A stretch of 64,000 bases of DNA, taken from NCBI RefSeq assembly GCF_029873635.1, contig NC_080423.1, forward strand, positions 96,619,025 to 96,683,024. The letters are read 5' to 3'. A program made the position numbers and the translations under genes. Of the stretch, positions 12,974 to 24,860 are shown piece by piece; position 1 is the first letter of the stretch, and each line of letters starts with the position of its first letter. This DNA comes from Malania oleifera (lineage: Eukaryota > Streptophyta > Magnoliopsida > Santalales > Ximeniaceae). Under the pieces are notes generated by a model, which worked only from the letters and a program-made list of their open reading frames with translations, ran no database searches and was not told the origin of the DNA.

Positions 12974-15303
12974 TGGTACTCAGCAATCACCTGCTGGCAC
13001 GTCAAACACTGGGCTACATACTCGGCAATCTCCCTCTTCATACCACTCCACCAGTACGACTCTCGCAAATCTCTGTACATCTTCGTACTACCAGGATGAA
13101 CTGTGTACAAAGATCTGTGAGCCTCCTCTAGAATGGTCTTCCTGATCTCAGTATCGGAAGGAACGCATAATCTGGATCAGAACCGCAAAGCTCTGTCATC
13201 TGCAATACTGAAATCCTCATCCTGCCCACTCTGTACTCTGTCTATCACCTCCACTAACTCTGGATCTTCCTTCTGAGCAGCCTTAATTCTTTCCTGCAGA
13301 GTAGGTTGTACCACTAAGCTAGCAATACACACTAGAAGATCAATCTCTACCAACTTTATGTCGAGTCTCTCCAAATCCATCATGATCAGATGCTGGATCC
13401 CCATAGCCGCCAACACTGGCTCCCTGGATTTCCTGCTCAACGCATCAGCTACCACGTTGGCTTTCCCTAGGTGATAACTGATGATACAATCAAAATCTTT
13501 AATCAACTCCAACCATCTTCTCTGCCTCATATTCAGTTCTTTCTGCGTAAAGAAATACTTCAAACTTTTATGGTCGGAGAAGATCTTGCACTGCTCGCCG
13601 TACAGATAATGTCTCCAAATTTTCAACGTGTGTACTACTGCAGCCAACTTAAGATCGTGGGTAGGATAGTTCTTCTCATATTCTTTCAACTGTCGGGACG
13701 CATATGCAACTACCCTGCCGTGCTGCATCAATACACAGCCAAGTCCCTTCAAGGACGCATCACTGTATATGACATACCCCTCACCTCCTGTTGGGATAAC
13801 CAATATTGGTGCTGTGACTAATCTTTGCTTCAGCTCCTGAAAACTCTGCTCACAGCTGTCATCCCACTCAAATCTAACATTCTTCCTCGTCAGTCGTGTC
13901 AAGGGCCCTGACAAAACTAAGAATTCCTCAACGAAACGATGATAATAGCCAGCTAGCCCCAAGAAACTCCTAATCTCCTGGACGTTCCTCGGTCAAGCCC
14001 AATTCACTACCGCCTCAATCTTACTAGGATCCACGGAGATACCATCTCCAGATATAACATGCCCCAAGAACACGACCTTCTCAAGCAAAAATTCACATTT
14101 ACTGAACTTGGCGTACAACTTCTTTTCTCGAAGCGTCTGCAATACATACCTCAAGTGCATTTCATGCTCCTCATAGATCCTCAAATAGACCAGTACATCA
14201 TCAATAAACACGACAACAAATTGGTCTAGGTATCGATGAAAGACTCTATTCATCAAGTCCATAAATACTGTAAGAGCATTCGTCAGACCAAATGGCATAA
14301 CAAGAAACTCATAATGCCCGTACCTGGTCCTGAAGGTCGTCTTCAAGACGTCTTCTGCCTTTACCTTCACCTGATGGCAGCCGGATCTGAGGTCAATCTT
14401 CGAATACACCTGTGTACCCTGAAGCTGGTCAAATAAGTCGTCAATATGAGGTAGAGGATACTTGTTCTTGATCATCACTTTATTAATCTCCCTATAGTCT
14501 ATACACATCCTCATAGTCCCATCTTTCTTCTTCACAAATAAAACAGGAGCTCCCCACGGAGATACACTGGGCTGTATAAAGCCCTTATCTAGCAGATCCT
14601 GCAACTGAGTCTTCAATTTTGCTAACTCCACTGGCACCATTCGATAAGGTACTTTAGAAATCGATGCTATACCGGGAGGTAAATCAATAGAGAAATCCAC
14701 CTCACGGTCAGGTGGCAAGCCTGGTAACTCATCTGGAAAAACATCTACAAACTCTTTCACTACAGGCATGCTAGCAAGTTTCGACTCATTTTCTAACATC
14801 TCTTTCACAACAGCCATAAACCCCTGACACCCACTCAGTAGTAGTCTCCTGGCCTGAATAGCTGAAACTAGCTGAGGTGGGGATTGTACATGCGACCCTA
14901 CAAATTTGAATTCTGCTTCCCCTGGAGGTCTGAATATCACTTCTCGTGCTCGACAATCTATGCTGGCTAAATTAGTCGCTAGCCAATCCATGCCAAATAT
15001 AACATCAAACTCATGCATGTCTAGCACTATCAGATCCGCAGATAATATTTTTCCCTGAATATCTACTGTACAGTCGCGGAGTACCCTACCACACCTCACT
15101 ACTGACCCAGTCGGTGTAGATACCAACAAATCAACATCTAGTGACTGTGTTTCAGCTCCACATAATTTAACACACCCCGAAGACACGAACAAGTGTGTAG
15201 CCCCTGAATCAAATAATGCAATAACTTTAAAGGAAAGCATAATCACCATACCTGTCACCACATCTCCTAATGTCTCAACCTCGCCCGGCGTCAAAGTGAA
15301 CAC
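12974..15303 (-). mobile_element. protease-RT-RNase H-integrase N-terminus of the Tekay relic
   Basis: Order on the minus strand: retropepsin (around 15180-15230, [13 protein letters not shown]), a linker, RT (14000-14680, with [12 protein letters not shown] and [10 protein letters not shown]), RNase H (13440-13960, [15 protein letters not shown] and [20 protein letters not shown]), and the integrase HHCC zinc domain at the left edge. All belong to one Ty3/gypsy polyprotein order. Broken. Confidence 0.85.
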
Positions 15304-15309
15304 CCTGGC

Positions 15310-16400
15310 TGGAGCCGTATTCCTCTGTTGGCCCTAACGTGGGGCCTGATAACCTTCGCGGTGTGGTCTAGGAGCTGGAACTGCATCCGGTGGTGTAGGG
15401 CAATCTCGTGTCATATGCCCCGGTTTACTGCAGGGATAACATATCGGAACTGCATCTGGTGGGGAAGGACAGTCTCGCACCATGTGCCCTGATCTACCAC
15501 AGCGGTAGCACACTATACCACCAGCTCGACACTGCCCTAGTGCCTCCTACCACAAGTCTGACAGACTGGAGCACCCTGCCATGTCTGTACCTCACGTCCT
15601 CCCATCTCCTGTCTCCATCCTCTACCATGGTTACCTCTCCTCCACTGACCCGGCCTATGACCCTGTTGGTAGCTCGTAGATGCAGATCTCTTCTTCTATC
15701 CCTGCTCCTCTACGTCAAGACGCTCACCACCTCTGTTAACCAGCTCAGCGAAGTCCTGGATCCGCAGTACCACCACCTGCCTAAATATACTCCGTCTCAA
15801 GCCTCTCTCAAACTGTCTCACCTTCTTTACCTCATGAGGAACAATGTATGGGGCGAAACGGAAGAGCTCAATGAAACGTGCTACGTACTGCTGAAAGGAT
15901 AATTATCCCTGCTTCAAACTCAGGAACTCTTCTACTTTAGCCTCCCTCACAATAGCTGGAAAATATCTATCAAAGAACAGATCTTTAAATCGGTCCCATG
16001 TCATAGCTATCGGAGTTACCCTCTGCTGCTCCAATAGTCTCACTGCAGTCCACCACCTCTCAGCCTCACCTGTCAGTCTATAGGTGGCAAAAAGGACCTT
16101 TTGCTCCTCAATACACTGTAGCATAGCTAAGATCTTCTCAATTTCCTGCATCCAGTTCTCAGCGGCTACAGGATCAACTCCACGTGAGAACGCTGGGGGA
16201 TTCATCTTTGTGAACTTCTCTATGGTATACCCATAGCCTGCAGAGGGACCACTCTACTCCCTCAACCTCCTAGCAATCTCAAGCATAACTTGCTGAGTCA
16301 CGCTACGTAATACCACATCAGAGTCGGTCCCAGCTGCACCTGATGGTCCTGCACCATCACTACCACTCCCATGGCCACTATTCCCTCCTTCTGGATTCAT
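15310..16400 (-). mobile_element. gag region of the Tekay relic
   Basis: The minus-strand frame begins near 16400. A retrotransposon gag domain lies at 15903-16205 (WMQEIEKIL, AERWWTAV, FKDLFFDRYFP). Two CCHC zinc-knuckle motifs follow around 15410-15540. Broken. Confidence 0.78.
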
Positions 16401-16497
16401 CCTGAAACAACAAACACGACTTAGAACTTCTATCCTTATAGTTTACCCACCTATCCTCACCACTTATCTCAACATTCCTAACTCATTTCTAATCCCT

Positions 16498-16727
16498 AGT
16501 CCTACATTCTAGGAACACAACCCGACAATAGCTTACTATGGTTATCCTGAAATTGTCACCCCAGGAAAAACATAAAAACTACCATGGAAGTCCTGCCTAT
16601 AGAATGTAGAACAAAACCTCAAATCCTTTCCTAGACTCTGGTATTGTTCCTGCTGCACTCTAAAGTATACAGAACCTATCAACCTAGGCTCTGATACCAA
16701 GCTGTCACGACCTGCTCATTTTACACT
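16498..16727 (-). repeat. 230-bp direct repeat, copy 1 (leader, primer site, LTR end)
   Basis: Includes the Tekay leader, the tRNA-Met primer site (complement of GCTCTGATACCA, around 16688-16699) and the first 25 bases of the LTR (from 16703). It recurs at 17914-18143 with about four differences. Confidence 0.88.
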
Positions 16728-17511
16728 CATTTTATTTTTCTTGGGTGCAGGATTTTTGTTCATATTGAATGTTTACTTGATGTTTTTATAGAATTTGTGT
16801 TATTTAAGTCATAACTCTTATGAGCATGTTGTAATATTATTGTTTATTGTTATTCCTTTTGTCATGTATGTATTTAGGTGATATTGTGGTATATTATTTC
16901 ATATTGTTTTATTATTATGGTATAATGTTATTACGTATATTTATATATATCTAGATTTATCATGGTTTATAACATGGCTTCTATTATCATGTACATATTA
17001 TGATTTTACATTGTATGTAATATTGTGGTTTGCCACCTAATATTGTATTATTATCATGTATATGATTTTTATTATTAGTGGGGTATTATTCCATATAGCA
17101 ATTTTTTTTTTAGCATATATGGTATTATATTCGTTATCATTTATTACGATATTTTTAGTATCTTAAGATATTTGATATTACCTTAAATGCTGAGTATTAC
17201 GTGTTTTTAGCATGTTAATATTATGTTATTTACCATAGCAATTTTTTTTTTTAGAGTATATATGATGTTATTCATTATGGTATTTATTATTATTATTTTT
17301 GTTATCGTTATTATTATTCTAAGTTTATATCACACGTTTATATTTAATATTATTAATTGTGTTATTTTTAGAATTTTATATTTGTATTAACTTATTATTA
17401 TTATTTTATCTTTATGTCAATATTTAGCATAAAATATTTTCGATTTTCAATCCCTATGATTTTATTGCGGGGATATGAGCCTTCGGGCATCACGTACCCT
17501 AAGTTCTGAGG

Positions 17512-17546
<35 letters not shown>

Positions 17547-17909
17547 CTTTATTTATTTATTATTTTATTTATTTATTTTTTTTTTTTTTTTACATGTACT
17601 TATAAATTCATAAAAAAAGAAGTAATTTAAAGAATTATTAGATTAACTTAGGGATAATTTTAAATTAATTAGGTACCGTTCGTAAGAACGGGCGCGTAGG
17701 GGGTGCTCGTACCTTCCCCTCGCGTAACCGAACTCCCGAGCCTTACTCTGGTAATGTAGACCGATTCTACCCCTAACGGGGTAGTAATCATGTGTTCTAA
17801 CCGCACTAAAGGTTAGTGGCGACTCCTACACCATATTTTTCTATGAAAATATTAAAATTGATTTTAATTTCGTCGCCCGAGGTACACGCGCTCCCGGGAC
17901 GTCGCGACA
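16728..17909 (+). mobile_element. truncated Ogre-type LTR fragment within the Tekay relic
   Basis: The fragment ends with the same 3' block as the Ogre LTRs (AGAACGGGCGCGTAGGGGG, then GACGTCGCGACA at 17898-17909). Its start lacks the family's TGTAGA opening, so it is 5'-truncated. It is AT-rich with TA and T runs (17516-17541, 17578-17592). It lies exactly between the two copies of the 230-bp repeat. Confidence 0.8.
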
Positions 17910-17913
17910 CCCC

Positions 17914-18143
17914 AGTCCTACATTCTAGGAACACAACCCGACAATAGCTTACTATGGTTATCCTGAAATTGTCACCCCAGGAAAAACACGAAAACTACCA
18001 TGGAAGTCCTGCCTATAGAATGTAGAACAAAACCTCAAATCCTTTCCTAGACTCTGGTATTGTTCCTGCTGCACTCTAAAGTCTACAGAACCTATCAACC
18101 TAGGCTCTGATACCAAGCTGTCACGACCTACTCATTTTACACT
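17914..18143 (-). repeat. 230-bp direct repeat, copy 2
   Basis: Near-identical to 16498-16727 (about 98% by eye). This copy is continuous with the full-length LTR that starts at 18119. Confidence 0.88.
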
Positions 18144-19124
18144 TTTTTTTTTTTTCATATCAATAACACAAATTCCACCTCCAATCAGCAGGTCACCATT
18201 CACCTGGACCCGTGGGTACCAGGGATAAAACACAACATACAGCAAAAGCCTATGCAGCTGAAAATATACAATCATATTCATTCCATCATAACATACATCA
18301 CAATGTACCAGAGTTACTACAATCTCTGTACTCCCATATATACATCTCAAATATGAAATCTAGGAACAATTCCCACAAAACCATACTATCCCTACCAAAA
18401 CTTACCCTTCGCAAAGGGTTGATAAACAACACTACTTCTGTGGGGCCTTTCCCGCTTTCCTATCAGGGGCTCCTAAAAAATGTATGAAATTTAGGGGTGA
18501 GACACCTCTCAGTAAGGGAAATAAACTAATACTAGTGTGTGGCAACATGAGTAGTCCGTGTTCTACATATAACATACATATCATATCCAATACTGTTTAA
18601 CAAATCTGGGAAAACATACGTATATCAAAATCATGGCAGAACATACTGTATTTCATAACATAACTCATCTCATATCATAATAATAATACCGTAAAAACAT
18701 CCTGCTAGGTTAGCTGGCTGTTGTCATGTATTACCCCCACATGATTGGATTGTGTGGCCCAAAGGCGGGACCTGACAATGGTTGGCCGACCACTGCCAAG
18801 TCATTAGTCTAATCTGTAGGTCCGATGGGTCTACCCAGACTGGTCCATACACCAGGGGCAATAACAGCACACACTTCTTGAAAAATAACCACATCGACCA
18901 TCCAATCTCACACCACTCCGTACAGCGGCGTTAACACAGATATCATGATCACGAGGACCATGGACACAAAGCAACGGTACCGTGCAAGTGTTAGCCTAAA
19001 CCAAACCAACCATGTTCTGATAACATATACATATACTGAATTTGTGATACAGAGATATATCATATCTTTCATTTTCACATTAGTCATATCATTTTACATA
19101 TATAAGTGTATCATGAAAATCATC

Positions 19125-19352
19125 GGCCTGTACGCCGGTATTACACGTTATATCATAGCTCGGCCCGTACACCAGCTACACATAGCACAGCCCATACACT
19201 GGAAAATCACATCACATAGCTCGACTCGTACGCTGGCAAATCACATCACATAGCACGGCCCATACGCCGGCAACTCACATCACATGTTACGGCCCGTACG
19301 CCGGCAAATCACACAAAATCTCATTGTAAAAATCTCGGCTCATAAGCCGGTT
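19125..19352. repeat. tandem repeat in the Tekay LTR, ~34-bp units
   Basis: About seven degenerate copies of a unit built around CGGCCCGTACGCCGG followed by AAATCACATCACATAG. The GC core is self-complementary (GGCC/GTAC/CCGG) and stands out from the AT-rich background. Confidence 0.8.
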
Positions 19353-20109
19353 TTCCATCATAAAACCATATAACCACATTCCTAGAACAATAGTATGTCA
19401 CACACATTACTACTCATGCCACACTAAACCAGTTTTCCACGTATACAACATATCATTATTTTCAACAGGGTTTTCTCAAATATAAAACATATACATAAAC
19501 ATATGTATTTTCCTGTAAATTAGTGTTATAAATATATACATACATATTTCAAAAAGAACTAGCTTAGTTTATCCCCTTACCTGATTCCTGAATAGCCCCT
19601 AAGAAAGTCTTCCCCGCCCCCGCAGGGTTCCTAAATCAACACCCCTGAAAATGAAAACTCACAAAATTAAACTCTAGTATTTCAACGTGTATAACATTTC
19701 TTATAACTGTCATTAAGTCAAATTCGACTTAAAAGCCTCCCCTCAACTTAGGGATGATTCCCAACATTTCTAACCAACACCTCTAGAAACGAAAACCCCC
19801 AGTATTCAAATTTCAGTATTTTAACATATAAAACACTTTTCTCAACTATCACAAATCCAAAAATTGAGTAAAAAGGCTTACCCTGGATTTGGGACGGAAT
19901 CTAACTTCACTTCCTTAACGATCCGCCCCGGCAGCCTTGTGGAGAACTCTGCCAGGATCGTAATGGTGGCTTCGGATCGTCGATCTAACGACTGGTGTGG
20001 CCGGGAACGTAGAAAGAAGGGAGAGAGAATCGTAGAGAGAGAGAGAGAGAGAGAGAGAGAGGTTTCGTTAAAAAGTGATATTTCTCCCGAATTTTTCGCT
20101 CTTATAAAA

Positions 20110-20290
20110 CAGGATTTCATCGACGAGTCCTTCACAAATTTCATCGACGAGTCCCTGTATTCGTCGACGAAATTCAAGCTACCTCAAACCCCCCTCTGGG
20201 TATTTTCTCATCAACGAGCCCCTGTGTTCGTCGATGAATTTTCTATAGCCTTCGTCGACGAATACAGGGATTTCATCGACGAAGTCTACG
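20110..20290. repeat. cluster of TTCGTCGACGAA-type palindromes in the Tekay LTR
   Basis: About eight copies of TTCATCGACGAG or TTCGTCGACGAA and close variants, in both orientations, within 180 bp. They lie in the upstream (U3) end of the minus-strand LTR. A (GA)n run lies at about 20036-20062. Confidence 0.8.
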
Positions 20291-20363
20291 ACTTCCTTCT
20301 GTTTCCGGTTTCCATTTCCCTTTCCTTATTATTTAAATTTCATTTTAAATTCAGGTTGTTACA

Positions 20364-21300
20364 CCATTGGTGTGAAATGGGTCTACAAGACCAAGAAGAA
20401 TGCTTAAGGAAAAGTTTAGAGATACAAAGCAAGACTTGTCACCAAAGCCTACAAGCAGAAAGAAGGGATTGATTATGGAGAGGTTTTTGCCCCAGTTGCC
20501 AGGCTTGAAACCATCAGATTACTAATTTCACTTTCAGCACAAAATGGATGGAAGATTTACCAACTGGACATGAAATTAGCATTTCTAAATGGTTTTCTTG
20601 AAGAAGGGATCTATTTTGACCAACCACCTGGATATGTGAAGAAGGACAATGAAGATAGAGTGTACAAGTTGAAGAAAGCACTCTATGGCTTGAAGCAGGC
20701 ACCTCGTGCATAACACATGAGGATTGATGACTACTTCCAGAAGAATGAATTTAAGAAGTGTCCCTACGAGCATGCGCTATGCATAAAGATAGAGATAGAT
20801 GGAAGCATGCTGATAGCCTGTCTATATGTTGATGATCTGATCTTCACCGGCAACAATCCAGAGTTGTTTGCCGCTTTCAAGAGGAGCATGGTCAAAGAAT
20901 TCAAAATGACGGATATTGGCTAGACGGCTCATTTCCTTGGCATAGAAGTCATGCAAAGCAAGAATGGAATCTTCATCTCCTAGAGCCACTATGCAAAAGA
21001 AGTACTGAAGAAGTTTGGAATGGGCAAATGCAACACTGTGACAACTCCAGTTGAAACAGGATTGGAGTTGAGAAATAATGAGCAAGAAGATGTTGACCCC
21101 ACATATTTCAAGAATCTAGTTGGAAGCTTGAGGTATTGGACGTGCACCAGACCAAATATACTCTATGGAGTTCGACTTGTCAGCAGGTACATGGAGACTC
21201 CTGACTAGTCCCACCTGAATGCAGCGAAAAGAATACTCCGATACGTCAAGGGTACCATCACTGATGGTATGTTTTATTCATCAAGAGGTGATTGCAGACT
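20364..21300 (+). mobile_element. RT part of the split Copia element
   Basis: Ty1/Copia RT is recognisable: [50 protein letters not shown] and the catalytic YVDDLIF box around 20825-20845, then FLGIEV and the start of the connection to RNase H. It is bordered by the Tekay LTR on the left and the Ogre LTR on the right. Broken in a few places. Confidence 0.9.
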
Positions 21301-21329
21301 TGTAGATACCCCATTTTTACCCAGACCCA

Positions 21330-21467
21330 ATGTTATTATTATATTTACTATTATTACCATTATTATTAATATTATTATTATTTTATATACTATTATTGTT
21401 ACTTTGTTATTATTATTTTTACTATTATTACTATTATTAGTAGTAGTAGCATTATTATTATATTTCC

Positions 21468-21525
<58 letters not shown>

Positions 21526-21726
21526 TTGCTATTATTATTATTTTTATTATTATTGTTATTATTATTTTTAAATATTATTATTATCACTTTATTATCTTAC
21601 TATTTTTATTATTATTATATTACTATTATTATTTTTATTTTCATTATTATTATCTTTGTTATTTTTAAATATTATTATTATTATTATTATTATTTTATTG
21701 GTATTTTTATTATCTTCATTATTACC

Positions 21727-21761
<35 letters not shown>

Positions 21762-21830
21762 TAACATTTTTACCATTATTATTATTTCCACTTTATTATT
21801 ATTATTATTATTACTTTTTATTTTTTTTAA
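21330..21830. repeat. (TTA)n-rich low-complexity zone
   Basis: Imperfect ATT/TTA trinucleotide repeats, repeated again at 22020-22235, at 38478-38708 in the middle LTR and at 51057-51530 in the 3' LTR. The poly-Leu and poly-Ile frames here are artefacts. Confidence 0.95.
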
Positions 21831-22174
21831 CCTAGGGTTTTGGGGTTGGAGCCTATTTAAAGACTCCTTCCCACATCAAAGGGAGGGGGCGCACAACAGC
21901 ACGCACAGCCAAAGCGAAGAAAAAAAAATTCTCTGCTTATTATTATAATTATTTTATATACTATTATTGTTACTTCGTTATTATTATTTTTACTATTATT
22001 ACTATTATTAGTAGTAGTAGCATTATTATTATATTTCCTATTATCATTATTATTATTATTATTATTATCTTACTATTGTTATTATTATTATATTACTATT
22101 ATTATTTTTATTTTCATTATTATTATCTTTGTTATTTTTAAATTATTGGTATTTTTATTATCTTTATTATTACC

Positions 22175-22218
<44 letters not shown>

Positions 22219-22372
22219 TCCACTTTATTATTATTATTATTTTTACTTTTTATTTTTTTTAGTCTGGGGTTTTGGGGTTGGAGCCTATTTAAAGGCTCCT
22301 TCCCACAGCAAAGGGAGGGGGCGCACAGCAGCGCGCACAGCCAAAGCAAAGAAAAAAAAATTTTCTGCTTTT
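21375..22372 (+). repeat. tandem duplication of the LTR promoter module
   Basis: The sequence from about 21375 (TTTATATACTATTATTGTTAC) recurs from about 21945. Each copy ends in the TATA-like segment GGAGCCTATTTAAAG and the GGGAGGGGGCGCACA motif. The unit is about 570 bp in the first copy and shorter in the second. Confidence 0.85.
22285..22293 (+). promoter_or_regulatory. TATA-like box of the Ogre 5' LTR
   Basis: CTATTTAAA in a conserved context (GGTTGGAGCC before it, GGCTCCTTCCCACA after it). The same box occurs at 21853-21861 and in the 3' LTR at 51557-51565. Confidence 0.6.
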
Positions 22373-23125
22373 CCTCTTCTTACCCAGGGATTCCCCGAGA
22401 CCTTCCTTTTCTCTCCCTAATCACAAACCTCACCATCTCTCCATCTTCTTCCTCCTTCATTCTCGTTTCTCTCCATCTTGTTCCAGTTCCGGCCGCCGCC
22501 ATCCACAGCTTTGGCCACCTCCCACAGCTTCGACACCACCACATTCTTCATCTCTCCAGCGAAGCCAAGTCTCTGTAGCAAACCAAACCAGACCCGAGGA
22601 GCCCCGCAGACCCGGGCCTTCATCCGAGCCTTTCTCCAGCCTCCAGCAATCTCCACCAATAGCCGGACCTCAGCACAGCAGAACGGCCAGCCACCAGTCG
22701 CGCATCAAACCACTCACCCGACGAACCAGCAAGACATCACCGCCGCCCTCACCACAGTACCGGCCACCACGTACGCAGGCAACCCAGAAAGATAGAGCCG
22801 CCATCATCTCCCTCTAGGATCTCTGGCAAACCACCGTCTTCCACGGCTACCTCCATTCCCACCGTCACCGCCGGCGGCCGCAACAATCCCCAATCTCCCT
22901 GCCACCATCATTATCATCTCTCGAGTATCTTCTCCATCACCCGTTCTCTGCTAGCCATCGACGCCGTCGCTGCCCATTAACTCCGGCGGTAACCCCCATG
23001 GTAAGTCCCCGGTGAGTCCCTCTGTAAACTTTCTACCCACACACACAGCACTCACACACCACTCACGCACAACACATACATGCACTGTACTTAAACACAG
23101 TGCGCGCGCGCGCACACACACACAC

Positions 23126-23170
<45 letters not shown>

Positions 23171-24589
23171 TTTAATTCTTAAAGTTCAAGTTTTTAGTTT
23201 TTTTTTCTCTTTTCTTTTTCTTTTATTCATATGTGTGTGTATCCTAATATAATATTGTTGTTGTATTATCTATATATATGTATATTAATTTGTTGTAATA
23301 TTTAGTTAATATTTATATCTAGGCTATGTATATATGTATATTAATATACTATTTGTTGTAATATTTAGTTAACATTTGTATATAGGCTATGTATATACGT
23401 AGGTTAATATATTATTTGTTGTAATATTCATATCTATGCTATTGATGTGTGTATATTAATACTTTGTTTATTGTAGCATTGAATTAATATTTGTATCTAG
23501 ATTATATATGTGTGTATATTAAATGAGTGATTTTTATTATTGTCACATTTATTTAAAATCCATGCTTAATAATGAATATTCATCTTTATATTTCTAAGTG
23601 TTTGTTATTAAATGGTTATAATTGTTATTGTAAAATTTTCTTGTTAAGTTTAAACTTTTATTGTTGTAAGATTTCTAATGTCTTGTATTTTGACTGCACA
23701 TATTATTTAATGATGATTGTTATGATTGTAAAATTTTTATGGTTAAAACCTATTATTTAATGTTCAATTTTAAACTTTTGTTGTATTTATTGTAAATATT
23801 AAATGATGTATTATCAAGGTAGGGTTTTTACATATTTAGTAGTTAGGTAATATTACATATTTAGTAAATTAGGATCTTAGGTAACTACATATTTAGTAAT
23901 GATATATATTTAGTATCTTAATACATTTATTATTAATCATTTTTAGTATAGCAATATGTATAGCATCATTTATTTATAGTATCTTAATACATTTAGCATT
24001 ACATTAACATATTTAGTGTCTTAATATATTCAGCATTAATTATTCCTAATATATTGGTATACCTAGCGTTACTTATTTATAGTATCTTAAATTAGCTATT
24101 TCTAGTATATTAATAATTTCAGTATCTTAATATATTTTGTAGTATTCATTTTTAGCACACTGAATTATCCAATATTATTTATTATTAAATGTTTAGTATT
24201 ACGTATGTTTATTATGTTGATATTGCATTATTTGTTCTAATATTTTCAGTATATATAGAATTATGTATTTTGTTATTGCTAATATTTTTTAGTATTTTAG
24301 TGCGTATAGCATTATTTACTAGGGTATTAATAGTTATCATTATCATTGTTATGATTTTGGGTTATATCATATGTTGTGTATTATATATATTTGTATTAAT
24401 TAGTTTTATTACGTTTATTAAATATTTTCTTGATTTTAATCCCTATGATTTTAATGCGGGGGTATGAGCCTTCGGGCTTCACGTACCTTAAGTTCTGAGG
24501 AAATATATATGTATATATTACATTCATTTATTTATTTATTTTTCATGTGTATTTATAAACTCATAAATGGAGTAACTTAAAGGTTTTTT

Positions 24590-24860
24590 AAATTAACTTA
24601 GGGATAATTTTAAATTAATTAGGTATCGTTTGCAAGAACGGGCGCGTAGGGGGTGCTCGTACCTTCCCCTCGCGTAACCGAACTCCCGACCCCAACTCTG
24701 GTAACGTAGGCCCATTCTACCCCTAACGGGACAGTAATCATGTGTTCTAACCACACTAAAAGGTTAGTGGCGACTCCTATATTCTTATTTTTCCTGAAAA
24801 TATTAAAATTGATTTTTATTTCGCCGCCCGGGGCACCCGCGCTCCTGGGGCGTCGCGATA
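24590..24860 (+). repeat. conserved 3'-terminal LTR block (~270 bp)
   Basis: Contains AACTTAGGGATAATTTTAAA, GAACGGGCGCGTAGGGGG, CTACCCCTAACGGG and GTTAGTGGCGACTCC. It recurs at 17640-17909, 38930-39206, 53840-54116 and, more diverged, 63265-63541. Confidence 0.88.

Larger units (their letters stand above)
12974..20363 (-). mobile_element. Ty3/gypsy, Tekay (Del) chromovirus-type relic
   Basis: A minus-strand element inside the Copia interior. Reading right to left: 5' LTR (18119-20363, 2.2 kb, TGTAACAACC...GTCGTGACA), tRNA-Met primer site, gag with CCHC knuckles, protease, RT, RNase H and the zinc-binding start of integrase (around 12974-13110, HPGSTKMYRDL and CLTCQQV). The RT (DDLFDQLQG and KIDLRSG) is Tekay-like and the long LTR fits that lineage. 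The 3' portion and the 3' LTR are absent, so no LTR age can be read. The coding region is broken in roughly half a dozen places. It is a fossil. Confidence 0.87.
18119..20363 (-). repeat. 5' LTR of the Tekay relic (2.2 kb)
   Basis: On the plus strand it runs from TGTCACGACC to GGTTGTTACA, giving TG...CA ends on the minus strand. It adjoins the primer site at its left end and Copia RT sequence at its right end. It contains two internal repeat clusters, listed separately. Confidence 0.88.
21301..24860 (+). repeat. 5' LTR of the Ogre block (3.56 kb)
   Basis: Opens TGTAGATACCCC, then a (TTA)n-rich zone, two tandem promoter modules (TATA-like CTATTTAAA at 21853 and 22285), a C-rich segment (22380-23000), a long AT-rich zone and the conserved terminal block (about 24590-24860). 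The promoter module occurs once in the 3' LTR. Confidence 0.9.

Noticed and set aside
21269-22250. Leu- and Ile-rich membrane-like proteins
   Set aside because: They are translations of the (TTA)n zone of the LTR, and recur in each LTR copy.
22478-22795. Pro/Ser-rich 105-codon frame as a host gene
   Set aside because: It lies within both Ogre LTRs in a C-rich transcribed zone; better read as non-coding leader.
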